Below are positions 1 to 7,973 of a DNA stretch of 59,397 nucleotides, in pieces. The stretch is taken from assembly GCA_016793775.1 (NCBI GenBank), contig JAEULK010000093.1, positions 1 to 59,397 on the forward strand, written 5' to 3'. The translations under genes and the position numbers were made by a program. The notes beneath the pieces were generated by a model, which saw only the letters and a program-made list of their open reading frames with translations, did not search any database and was not told the DNA's origin. The first letter of the stretch is position 1. Every line of letters begins with the position of its first letter. This DNA comes from Sphingopyxis sp. Lineage in GTDB: Bacteria > Pseudomonadota > Alphaproteobacteria > Sphingomonadales > Sphingomonadaceae.

Positions 1-408
1 CCACTGTCTCCACGATCAACATCCCGTTCTCGCCAACTGATCAAAACCAGTCGGCCGACTAAATCCCCGGGATGAAGGGGTCCTTTTTGCACGCCGATCA
101 CCCCACGAAGGGGGTGCCTATTGCACGCTGATCCTCAGGCTTCGGTTCATGATGAAAGTCATGCACCGTGCGCCTATTTTTGGACATACCGGGAAAGCGG
201 GATTGACCCCGTTCATGCGCTGGCGTTCGCAATAAACAACATTCGACCAGACCGGGAATGTGGGCAGGTTTGACGCCTAAGCGATCGCGCGTGCAGTTCG
301 CGCTACCCGCAAAGCAGGGCAAAATCATATGCTGGCGCCGTCCCGGCTATCGGCATTGGCTTAGCCTTGCGCTGCAAATCATAGCCATAGGCGACGATGC
401 CCCGACAG
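1..408. other. Left-edge region without a supported gene
   Basis: No reading frame here has a recognisable product. One frame open from the window edge ends at a TAA at 60-62 and could be the tail of a gene lying to the left, but about 19 residues are too few to identify. The only structure seen is the pair of near-identical tandem repeats at 74-133. Confidence 0.4.
74..133. repeat. Two tandem ~26-nt repeats, possible IS21-type terminal repeats
   Basis: Copies at 74-99 and 107-133 share the pattern GAAGGGG...TTGCACGC(C/T)GATC with a 33-nt period. Multiple short terminal repeats of this kind, with a TTGCACGCCGATC core, are remembered from the ends of IS21-family elements. That attribution is from memory. 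The transposase genes would lie to the left of the window. The alternative is an unrelated tandem repeat. Confidence 0.35.
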
Positions 409-699
409 CTATTTATAAAGCTCGCGGGCATGATCTTCCCTTGCCTTGCGAACGGCGCGCAACACCCTGACGATCTCCCGCTCAACAGCCTTTTCGCTGA
501 TACCGAGCCGATGCGCGATACGGTCGTATCCAAGATTTTCAAAGCGGTGCATCAGGAACACTTCGCGAGTGCGCTTCGGCAAGCGGGCTATCGCCCACTC
601 GACCCGCGCAATCTCCGGATCGATGTGTTCGTCAAGCCTTGGAACCGCCGGGGGCGGGACCAACAGGTCTCGGATCGTGCGCGCGAAGCGGGCGGCCAT
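409..699 (-). CDS. Sigma-70 region 4-like helix-turn-helix protein
   Basis: A 96-residue protein whose second half reads as sigma-70 region 4: LPKRTREVFLMHRFENLGY, then DRIAHRLGISEKAVEREI, matching the 'regulator of promoter -35 recognition' helix-turn-helix of ECF sigma factors. Region 2, needed for core polymerase and -10 binding, is absent, so it is probably not a full sigma factor. The ATG at 699 is preferred over a TTG at 714 because GAGGA lies just before it. It begins 7 bases after the stop of the preceding gene on the same strand (707-1261), so the two are probably co-transcribed. Stand-alone proteins of this type are common on sphingomonad accessory DNA, next to TonB/FecR systems or on islands. 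Its real target is unknown. Confidence 0.6.
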   Translation of the reverse strand: MAARFARTIRDLLVPPPAVPRLDEHIDPEIARVEWAIARLPKRTREVFLMHRFENLGYDRIAHRLGISEKAVEREIVRVLRAVRKAREDHARELYK

Positions 700-706
700 G
701 TTGTCC

Positions 707-1261
707 TCAGCCAAGAGCTTTCCTCCGCCTAGGGCGAGAGTGTCCGGTTATGTCACGCACATGGTCCAGCAGTTCTCTGAGTAAGAGTGGAATGTCCGGC
801 AGCGATGCGGGGACCGGGGGCCGCGAACCGTGGATGTCCGGATTTCGCCAGACGTTATAGGGCGAGAGCACAGTGGCCAGCCGCTCTAGTTCCGGGGATT
901 GATAATTGAGGCCGGTCACATTGGCATATGCCAGTGCCGTGCTGATGTGCAGGCCGATGTTCCGGGCGCACCATCGATCATCAAAACCAACATCCAGGAG
1001 ATGCGAGCTTATCGCCATCTGGGCCACGATGCCGGTCTGGTACAGAAGATCGCCCGTATCGGGGAAACGCAATTCCTCAATCGCGAGGGCGAAACTCTCG
1101 CCGTTCCGATAGCGCACTGCGCTTAATACCCGGCCCTCGCGTGATCTCACTAGCATCGGGAATGCGGGGCGCTGATCCTCCAATAAAGGCGAAGCCGGGA
1201 CGGGCGCCGGTTTGACTTTCCTGACCGACTTAGATCGGGGGCTAGCGGCTTTGTGGATCAT
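707..1261 (-). CDS. Hypothetical protein, 184 aa
   Basis: Not recognised. The ATG at 1261 (MIHKAASPRSKS) is chosen over a further-upstream in-frame start because the first residues from there are a plausible basic leader. The N-terminal 35 residues are rich in Lys, Arg, Pro and Ser and probably disordered. The middle (RVLSAVRYRNGESFALAIEE onward) looks folded, mixed alpha/beta. The C-terminus ends in a basic RPRRRKA tail. There is no signal peptide or membrane span. It is the first gene of a probable two-gene unit with the region-4-like protein downstream. It diverges from the ribbon-helix-helix gene at 1360, so the palindrome at 1326-1358 may control both. It lies inside the putative island end. 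Confidence 0.5.
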   Translation of the reverse strand: MIHKAASPRSKSVRKVKPAPVPASPLLEDQRPAFPMLVRSREGRVLSAVRYRNGESFALAIEELRFPDTGDLLYQTGIVAQMAISSHLLDVGFDDRWCARNIGLHISTALAYANVTGLNYQSPELERLATVLSPYNVWRNPDIHGSRPPVPASLPDIPLLLRELLDHVRDITGHSRPRRRKALG

Positions 1262-1325
1262 GTCGCCTCCGTCGCTGGCGTGATTCGGCCTCAATTCATC
1301 TTCCGCCGAAAAGCCTAAGCTTGTT

Positions 1326-1358
1326 TACGCTATCGTTTATATCATAAACGGTAGCGTA
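1326..1358. promoter_or_regulatory. 33-bp palindromic operator candidate before the RHH gene
   Basis: Arms 1326-1340 (TACGCTATCGTTTAT) and 1344-1358 (ATAAACGGTAGCGTA) are complementary at 14 of 15 positions around a 3-nt spacer. The site ends 1 base before the ATG at 1360. A further half-site ATAAACG occurs at 1366-1372. This fits autoregulation by the ribbon-helix-helix protein encoded next to it, which is an inference. Confidence 0.6.
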
Positions 1359-1359
1359 T

Positions 1360-1590
1360 ATGCAAATAAACGATGTTATTAACGCGATTCTCTTTGAGAT
1401 TGAGCGCGACGCCGATAGCGACGACGGCATGGGACGCCCGCCGCTCGGAATGAAAGCCACGACCATCCGGCTATCCGAGGACACGATCCGTCGGATCGAA
1501 GCGCAGGTCGGTAACCGTCAGCTTGCAAAGTTTATTCGCGAGGCGGTCGAGCAGGAGCTGCGGCGGCGAGAAGAAGAGCAGAAGCTTTAA
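1360..1590 (+). CDS. Ribbon-helix-helix (CopG-like) DNA-binding protein
   Basis: A 76-residue protein. The segment from residue 31 (MKATTIRLSEDTIRRIEAQV, then the basic helix ending in EAVEQELRRREEE) has the beta-strand plus two-helix pattern of MetJ/Arc/CopG ribbon-helix-helix repressors, with the strand KATTIRLS as the DNA-contacting element. Such proteins are often antitoxins or plasmid and island copy regulators, but no toxin gene follows: about 470 non-coding bases lie downstream. The ATG at 1360 leaves no room for a ribosome-binding site after the palindrome, so translation may be leaderless. An internal ATG at 1450 gives a minimal RHH domain. It probably represses itself through 1326-1358. 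Confidence 0.65.
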   Translation: MQINDVINAILFEIERDADSDDGMGRPPLGMKATTIRLSEDTIRRIEAQVGNRQLAKFIREAVEQELRRREEEQKL

Positions 1591-2063
1591 ATGCCACAGC
1601 GTTGATCGACTGCATTTTGCTCCGCTGGCGCATCGGTCGAAATATCGCTCCACGCGTGTCATGCTTGGGTTTGAACAACGACAGCTTCACGCGAACCTTG
1701 TTCGTACCGCTGGAACGGGGGACGGCGATCAGTTCACCATCAATTGGATTCCGGCCGCTTAATGTTGGGTTCCCGCCGGAATGACCGTCGGGCGCCCGGG
1801 TCGTGTCAAATATCGGCTATTCGCGTTGAGCCAATCGCTGCTTCTTTCAGTGTCACCAACCTTGGTCGCGTCGGCGCCGGGTCATTCATCGCGTCCGGGC
1901 AATTCAATGGCGGACTGCGACAGGTGATTTGGCCATCTTAGACGCCCCAAAATTTTTGTGGGTGACGAATAAGACCTCGCAAACTTACACAAAGTCTTAC
2001 ACACTTTTTGGATTGACGAAAATAAAGCCATATATTATATATGCTTACGGTTGTCTCGCCCCA
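1591..2063. other. Intergenic region at island end, no gene seen
   Basis: Short open frames exist on both strands, but none has a convincing start, composition or recognisable product. The last ~100 bases are conspicuously AT-rich for this genome (around 1950-2045), as is common next to an attachment site. Confidence 0.4.
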
Positions 2064-2116
2064 CTCAAAATCGAGTTCCGCAAGGAGTGCTGGTTCGAGT
2101 CCGGCCAGGGGCACCA
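2064..2116 (+). mobile_element. 3' half of tRNA-Leu(CAA): probable attachment-site scar
   Basis: From the anticodon loop CTCAAAA (2064-2070) the sequence continues with the 3' anticodon stem TCGAG, a class II variable arm (TTCCGCAAGGAGT, 2076-2088), a T arm (GCTGG-TTCGAGT-CCGGC, 2089-2105), the acceptor strand CAGGGGC, and ACCA ending at 2116. The expected 5' stem (CTCGA), D arm and 5' acceptor strand are absent upstream. Tyrosine-recombinase islands commonly integrate in tRNA genes and leave such a 3' copy at the far end. An intact tRNA-Leu and integrase would lie left of the window. Confidence 0.75.
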
Positions 2117-2137
2117 TCACCCGCAAGGCCCAGCCGA

Positions 2138-3637
2138 CTAAGCCGCCTGTCGGGGCGTCACGACGCGCAGCATCGCGGCCGCCGCGACCAGGAACATCGC
2201 CGCTGCGAAGGCCATCGTATAGATCGGCTCCCCCGGGAAGAATTGCCGCATGATGGTTCCCATCACCGTGGCGACGAGCAATTGCGGCACCACGACGAAA
2301 ACGTTGAACAGCCCCATATAGATGCCGAGCTTCGCCTGCGGCAGGTTCGAGGCGAGGATCGCATAAGGCATGGCGAGGATCGACGCCCAGGCGATGCCGA
2401 TCGCGATTTCGGAGAACAGCAGGGCTTGCGGGTCGCGCAGGACGAGGAAGCTCGCGAAGCCGGCGGCACCGATGGCGAGGCAGATGCTGTGCGTGCGCGC
2501 TTGCCCGACATGCTGCGACAGCCAGGGCAACAGGGTCAGCGCAGCGACCGCGGCGACGGCGTTATAGGCCGCGAACAATATGCCGACCCAATTGCCGCCC
2601 TCCTGATAAGCGGGCGAGGCGGGATCGGCGCTGCCGAACATATATTGGGCGACGACCGGGGTGGTGTTGATCCACATGGTGAACAGCGCCGACCAGCTGA
2701 AGAATTGCACCAGCGCGAGCTTCTTCATCACCGGCGGCATGCCCGAAAAATCGCCGACGATATGCGCGAGCATATTGTTGCTGCGTCCCGCGCGGGCGAG
2801 CGCGATCGCCGCGGCGCTGGCGAGGCCGTAAGCGGCGAGCAGTGCCGCGAGCAGATACATTTCCTTGGCGAGCGCAAAATGCTCGACGACGAAGGCGACG
2901 GCCAGCCCGGCGGCGATCCACAGCGCGCTACCGCCATAGCCGCGCGCGGCGAGCGGCGCGCTCGTGTCGGGCATCGCGCCGACCGTGTCCGCCTCGGCGA
3001 ACGCCGCCATTTCCGCGGGCGAATATTCGCGCGTGGTCACGACGGTCCACAGCACCGACAGGAAAAAGACGAGGCCGCCCGCCCAGAAGCTGTAGCGCAC
3101 CGTGTCGGGGATCGTGCCCGGCGGCGCGGTGTTGGCGACGCCGAGATGGTCGAGCAGCCAGGGAAAGGCCGACCCCGCCACCGCGCCGGCGCCGATGAAG
3201 AAGGTCTGCACCGCATAGCCGAGGCTGTGCTGGTCGCGGCGCAGCATGTCGCCGACGAAAGCGCGAAACGGCTCCATCGAGACGTTGATCGACGCGTCGA
3301 GCACCCAGAGCAGCAGCACCGAGACCCAGAGCACGGTCGATTCGGGCATCAGCAGCAGCGCGAGCGCGGCGAGGATCGCGCCGGCGAGGAAATAGGGGCG
3401 GCGGCGTCCGAACCGGCCGAGCCAGGTGCGGTCGGACATATGGCCGATGATCGGCTGGACCAGCAGCCCGGTCAGCGGCGCCGCGATCCACAGCGCGGGC
3501 AGGCTTTCGAGTTCGGCACCAAGCGTCTGGAAAATGCGGCTCATATTCGCATTTTGCAGTGCGAAGCCGATCTGGATGCCCAGAAAGCCGAAGCTGATAT
3601 TCCACAGGCCCCAAAAGCCCAGGCGCGGCTTGTCCAT
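2138..3637 (-). CDS. MFS sugar (maltose/sucrose-type) transporter
   Basis: A 499-residue inner-membrane permease with about 12 hydrophobic segments. The cytoplasmic loop motif GHMSDRTWLGRFGRRRPYF matches the SLC45/sucrose-proton symporter group of the major facilitator superfamily. In sphingomonads and Caulobacter, proteins of this type import maltose or maltodextrin-derived oligosaccharides from the periplasm. The ATG at 3637 is preferred to the GTG one codon earlier; GGGGAGAG upstream is the likely ribosome-binding site. It lies downstream of the LacI-type regulator on the same strand, 98 bases away. Its stop lies 21 bases from the tRNA scar, so the island boundary abuts this locus. Substrate assignment rests on context. 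Confidence 0.85.
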   Translation of the reverse strand: MDKPRLGFWGLWNISFGFLGIQIGFALQNANMSRIFQTLGAELESLPALWIAAPLTGLLVQPIIGHMSDRTWLGRFGRRRPYFLAGAILAALALLLMPESTVLWVSVLLLWVLDASINVSMEPFRAFVGDMLRRDQHSLGYAVQTFFIGAGAVAGSAFPWLLDHLGVANTAPPGTIPDTVRYSFWAGGLVFFLSVLWTVVTTREYSPAEMAAFAEADTVGAMPDTSAPLAARGYGGSALWIAAGLAVAFVVEHFALAKEMYLLAALLAAYGLASAAAIALARAGRSNNMLAHIVGDFSGMPPVMKKLALVQFFSWSALFTMWINTTPVVAQYMFGSADPASPAYQEGGNWVGILFAAYNAVAAVAALTLLPWLSQHVGQARTHSICLAIGAAGFASFLVLRDPQALLFSEIAIGIAWASILAMPYAILASNLPQAKLGIYMGLFNVFVVVPQLLVATVMGTIMRQFFPGEPIYTMAFAAAMFLVAAAAMLRVVTPRQAA

Positions 3638-3718
3638 CACGCTCTCCCCACCGGGTCGCGCACGGCGCCCGTTCCTGCGCCGGGTCTTGCAGCGGCGGCC
3701 GGGCAGGGCAAGTCAGGC

Positions 3719-3734
3719 ATACGAATACGTTCGC
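3719..3734. promoter_or_regulatory. Possible LacI-type operator before the MFS gene
   Basis: The imperfect palindrome ATACGAATACGTTCGC has a central ACGT like the site at 4914-4925. It lies about 80 bases upstream of the transporter start, just past the end of the regulator gene. Weak evidence. Confidence 0.3.
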
Positions 3735-3735
3735 G

Positions 3736-4770
3736 TCAGACCGCCGTGCTTTGCCGCTTGATCAGCCGCGTCGGTAGCACGCGGCGCTCGGCGGGCTGGC
3801 CGTCGATGCGGCGGAGCAGCGCATCGACGAGCAATTCGCCCGCGCCCTTCATATCCTGCATCACCGTGGTCAGCATCGGGCTGGTCAGGCTGGCGGCCGG
3901 AATGTCGTCAAAGCCGATGATCGCGACATCGCGGGGCATATGCAGCCCCGCCTCATTGAGTGCGCGCATCGCGCCGATCGCGATCAGGTCGCTCGCGGCG
4001 AAGATCGCGTCGAAGGGCTTGCCACTCGCGAGCAGGGCCTGTGCGGCGGCATAGCCCGATTCCTCGGAGGAGACCGCGTCCTTCTGCAGCGCCGCATCGG
4101 GAGCGAGGCCCGCCGCCTGCATCGCCTGGCACAGCCCGGTATAACGGTCCTGGAATTCGGGGGCGTGGTCCGATGCGTCGCCGAGGAAGGCGATATGGCG
4201 CCGCCCGATCTCGACCAGATGCTCGCCCGCCTGCCGCCCCGCGCCGACATTGTCGGAGCCGACGGTCAGACCGATATCGTCGTCGGACACCGATCCCCAG
4301 CGGACGAATTTCGTGTCCATCTCGACCAGATGCTCGAGCTTCGAGAGGTAAAGCTGATAGTCGCCGTAGCCGAGCAGGATGATGCCATCCGACCGGTGGC
4401 TGTCCTGATAGGCGACGTGCCAGTCATTGTGCATCTGCTGGAAACTGATGAGCAGGTCGTAACCGCGCAGCGCGCATTGGCGCGTGATCGACCCCAGCAT
4501 CGACAGGAAGAAGGGGTTGATCATCGATTCGTCGGGGGTCGGGTCCTCGAAGAAGAGCAAAGCGAGCGTGTGGGTGCGCTGCGAGCGCAGGCTCGAGGCG
4601 TTTTTGTCGACGGTGTAATTGAGTTCGCGCGCGATGCGTTCGATGTTCGCACGGGTCGCGGCGCTCACCGATTTGCTGCCGCGCAGCGCGCGCGACACCG
4701 TCGGTTGCGACACCCCCGCCAGATAGGCGATGTCGAAGCTCGTCGGTTTGGCCGAGGGCAGTCGCCCCAT
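3736..4770 (-). CDS. LacI-family transcriptional regulator
   Basis: A 344-residue repressor. The N-terminal helix-turn-helix (FDIAYLAGVSQPTVSRALRG, residues ~13-32) with the hinge helix NIERIARELNY is diagnostic of LacI/GalR proteins. It is followed by a periplasmic-binding-protein-like effector domain (LALLFFEDP..., GIILLGYGDY, IAFLGD, FDAIFAASDLIAIGAM). It is divergent from the TonB receptor gene and upstream of the transporter gene, so it probably represses both in the absence of maltodextrin. The effector is inferred from the glucosidase neighbours. Central-CpG palindromes occur at 4914-4925 and, weaker, at 3719-3734. Confidence 0.9.
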   Translation of the reverse strand: MGRLPSAKPTSFDIAYLAGVSQPTVSRALRGSKSVSAATRANIERIARELNYTVDKNASSLRSQRTHTLALLFFEDPTPDESMINPFFLSMLGSITRQCALRGYDLLISFQQMHNDWHVAYQDSHRSDGIILLGYGDYQLYLSKLEHLVEMDTKFVRWGSVSDDDIGLTVGSDNVGAGRQAGEHLVEIGRRHIAFLGDASDHAPEFQDRYTGLCQAMQAAGLAPDAALQKDAVSSEESGYAAAQALLASGKPFDAIFAASDLIAIGAMRALNEAGLHMPRDVAIIGFDDIPAASLTSPMLTTVMQDMKGAGELLVDALLRRIDGQPAERRVLPTRLIKRQSTAV

Positions 4771-4913
4771 GCTCCTCTCCTGTTCGCGGGCGCCTTGTCC
4801 CCGGCGCCCTGTGCCGCACGCTAGCGCGCGCCCGAGGGGCTGCCAAGCGGGCGGGCAAAGACGGGGCGCGGATGTGATATTTTGGCGACAGCGGGATGCT
4901 GCGCATAATATGC

Positions 4914-4925
4914 GTATACGTATAC
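4914..4925. promoter_or_regulatory. Candidate LacI-family operator
   Basis: GTATACGTATAC is a perfect 12-bp palindrome with the central CpG typical of LacI-family sites. It lies in the ~300-bp divergent region between the regulator and the receptor gene, about 140 bases before the receptor start. Confidence 0.5.
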
Positions 4926-5067
4926 CCTATGGCCGGGCGCGCCGATTGGTTCCAATTGCGGGGGGTAGATGGGAAAAACCCACGCTTCGGTGAGGATGCT
5001 GCGCGGCGAACAGGCCGCCCCTTTGCCGTTGCATGGTCAGACCGCCCATCGCACCAGGGGAGCCAGA

Positions 5068-7897
5068 ATGACCAATCCGAATAATTACCGCCGCGGCGCC
5101 AGCGCCATCGCGCTCGGCCTTGCCTTGACCGCCGTGCAGCCGGGCGCCGCCATGGCGCAGGACAGCGCACCCGTCGCCGCCGACGATGCCGCGGGCGACG
5201 ACGAAATCGTCGTCTCGGGCTTTCGCGCCAGCCTCGAGAGCGCGGTCAATGCCAAGAAGATCCGCGACCAGGTCGTCGAGTCGGTGTCGGCCGAGGATAT
5301 CGGCAAGCTGCCCGATGCCTCGATCGCCGAGGCGATCGCGCGCTTGCCCGGCCTGACCTCGCAGCGCGTCTCGGGCCGTTCGAACGCGATTTCGATCCGC
5401 GGGTTCGCCCCCGACTTTTCGACCACCTTGCTCAACGGGCGCGAGCAGACCTCGACCGGCGACAACCGCGCGGTCGAATATGACCAATATCCCAGCGAAA
5501 TCATCAACCAGGTGCTGGTGTACAAGTCGCCGATGGCGTCGATCGTCGGCCAGGGCCTGTCGGGCACCGTCGACCTCAAGACGATCCGCCCGCTGGATTA
5601 CGGCAAGCGCGTCATTTCAATCGGCGGCCGCGGCACGCTCGCCGACATCGGCAAGCTCAACGTCGGCTCGAAGAAATATGGCTACCGGGTCAACGGGACC
5701 TTCGTCGATCAGTTCGCCAACGACACGCTCGGCATCGCGCTGTCGGCGTCCTATCTCGACGAACCCTATCAGATCCAGGAATTCAACGCCTGGGGTTATG
5801 CCGGGGGCGGCACTGCCGCGAGCCCGGTCGTCATCGGCGGCTCGAAAAGCTATGCGACCTCGACCCAGCTCAAGCGGCTCGGGCTGCAGGGCACGGTGCA
5901 GTGGCGCCCCCATCCCAATTTCACCTCGACCTTCGACGCTTTCTATTCGGACTTCAGCGACGACCAGATCAAGCGCGGCATCGAACTGCCGCTGGCTTTC
6001 GAGGGCAGCACCGGGGTCAATGTCACCGACATCGACAGCAGCGGCGAATTCGTCTTTGCGCGCGCCGGCACCTTCACCAATGTCGAGGGCGTGGTGCGGA
6101 ACGACGTGTTCGAACGGAAAGCCAAGCTGTACAGCTTCGGATGGAACAACAAGTGGCAGGGCGACGACGGCTGGAACGTCAGTGCCGACATCAGCCTGTC
6201 CAAGACCGACCGCAACGAACTGATCCTCGAAAGCAATGCCGGCACCGGCCGCGGCAAGGGCGTCGGCGCGACCGACACCATCGGCTTCACCAGCGACATC
6301 AACGGCACGGTGTTCAGCCCGACGCTGAACTATGGCGATTACAACCTGATCCAGCTGACCAGCCCGCTCGGCTGGGGCGGCGACCAGACCGGTGTCGGCG
6401 GCGGGCGCATCCGCGGCGGCCAGGACGGCTATTACAACAACCGCATCATCAAGGACGAGCTGTGGCAGTATCGCGTCGAGGTCGAACGCGAACTCGAAGG
6501 CTTCCTGAAATCGGTGCAATTCGGGGTCAATTACACCGACCGCAAGAAGAGCCTCGTCCCCGACGAAGCCTTTGTCGGACTGACCGCCAACACCGACGGG
6601 CTGACCAGCCTGCCGATCCCGCAGGAATTCCGCCGCGGCACCACCGACCTTTCCTATCTCGGACTCGGTCCGGTGGTCAGCTACGACCCGCGCGACCTGC
6701 TTGCGGCGGGCATCTACCAACTGGGTGCCCAACCCCTATGGCGACGTCGTGGTCAAGGCCTATGACGTCAGCGAAAAGGTGATGACAACCTATTTGCAGG
6801 GCAATATCGACCAGGACTTCGGTTCGTCGGTCCTGACCGGCAATTTCGGCGTCCAGGCGATCTTCACCGACCAGAATTCCAACGGTGCGACGGCCTCCTT
6901 CGCGGGCACCAACCCCAATGGGTCGCCGAACATCGTCGGCATCCCGCGCCGCGAGAGCACCGACTATATCGACGTTCTGCCCAGCCTGAACCTGTCGCTG
7001 CGCACCGACAGCGATTTCGTGATCCGCTTCGCGCTCGCGCGCGAAATCGTCCGGCCGCGGCTCGACGACCTGCGCGCGACCCTGAGCTATGGCACGACCG
7101 TTGGCGATCCCGGCGGCATGGTCTGTCCGACCGGGCGCACCTGCGCGGTCGTGCGCGGCGGCTCGGGCAACCCCGAACTCCGCCCGTGGCGCGCCAATGC
7201 CGCCGACCTGACCTTCGAGAAATATTTCGGCTCTTCGGGCTATGTCGCGGTGCAGCTCTTCTACAAGGATCTGAAGAGCTATATCTATAACCAGGACGTG
7301 CCGTTCGACTTCACCGGCTATCCGATCCAGGCGCCCGGCAACGACGGCAACAACCTGCCGATCATCGTCAATTACATGGGCACCGTGAACGCGCCGATCA
7401 ACGGCGAGGGCGGCAAGCTCTATGGCGCCGAAATCGCGGGCACGCTGCCGTTCAGCACCTTCACCTCGGCGCTCGACGGGTTCGGGATCACCGGCGGTGC
7501 CTCCTATACCAAGACCAAGATCCAGCCGACGCCGGGTGCGCCGCCGGAAGATATACCCGGCTATTCGAAATGGGTCGCCAACGGCACCGCCTATTTCGAG
7601 AAATGGGGCTTCAACGCCCGCGCCAGCGCGCGTTACCGGTCGAGCTTCATCGGCGAATTGTCGGGCTTCGGCGGCGCGCGGGTGCGGCGCCGGGCCCGCG
7701 CCGAGACGATCATCGACGCGCAGATCGGCTATGACTTCCAGCCGGGCAGCGCGCTCGAAGGCCTGTCGATATTCGTCCAGGGCCAGAACCTGACCGACGA
7801 GCCTTTCGTCACCGACGACCCGCGCGATGCGCGCGCGGTGATCGACTATCAGGTCTATGGCCGCCGTTTCCTGGCCGGGGCCTCGTTCAAATTCTGA
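5068..7897 (+). pseudogene. TonB-dependent receptor (maltodextrin-type), frameshifted
   Basis: An outer-membrane importer of about 942 residues if one base is removed. It starts at the ATG at 5068 behind AGGGGAG and has a signal peptide (ALGLALTAVQPGAAMAQ). Next comes a TonB-box-like DEIVVSGF, the plug domain (ESVSAEDIGKLPDASIAEAI, SIRGFAPDFSTTLLNGREQ) and a long beta-barrel ending in the aromatic terminus GASFKF. It is the Caulobacter/sphingomonad class of carbohydrate receptors. The frame changes at 6717-6718: dropping one C of TACCAAC restores the reading IYNWVPNPYGDVV. Both halves are otherwise intact with no other stop, so this is either a sequencing error or a very recent mutation. It is divergent from the LacI-type gene and followed by a strong terminator hairpin. 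Confidence 0.85.
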
Positions 7898-7908
7898 ACC
7901 CTCCCACT

Positions 7909-7948
7909 TGTGGGGGCGGCCGGGTCGCGCCGCCCCCACAGTTTTGTT
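7909..7948 (+). terminator. Rho-independent terminator/attenuator after the receptor gene
   Basis: A 12-bp perfect stem (TGTGGGGGCGGC at 7909-7920 with GCCGCCCCCACA at 7929-7940), an 8-nt loop and then GTTTTGTT. It lies between the receptor stop and the halogenase-like gene 26 bases on, so it may set the receptor-to-enzyme expression ratio. Confidence 0.8.
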
Positions 7949-7973
7949 GCACAGGGCGGCACGGGCTGATCAA

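Noticed and set aside
1591-2063. Short open frames on both strands as a toxin partner of the ribbon-helix-helix protein
   Set aside because: None has a credible start, length or composition of a known toxin.
2138-4055. Long plus-strand open frame opposite the transporter gene
   Set aside because: Very rich in Arg, Glu and Asp and low in hydrophobic residues, as expected of the antisense of a GC-rich gene.
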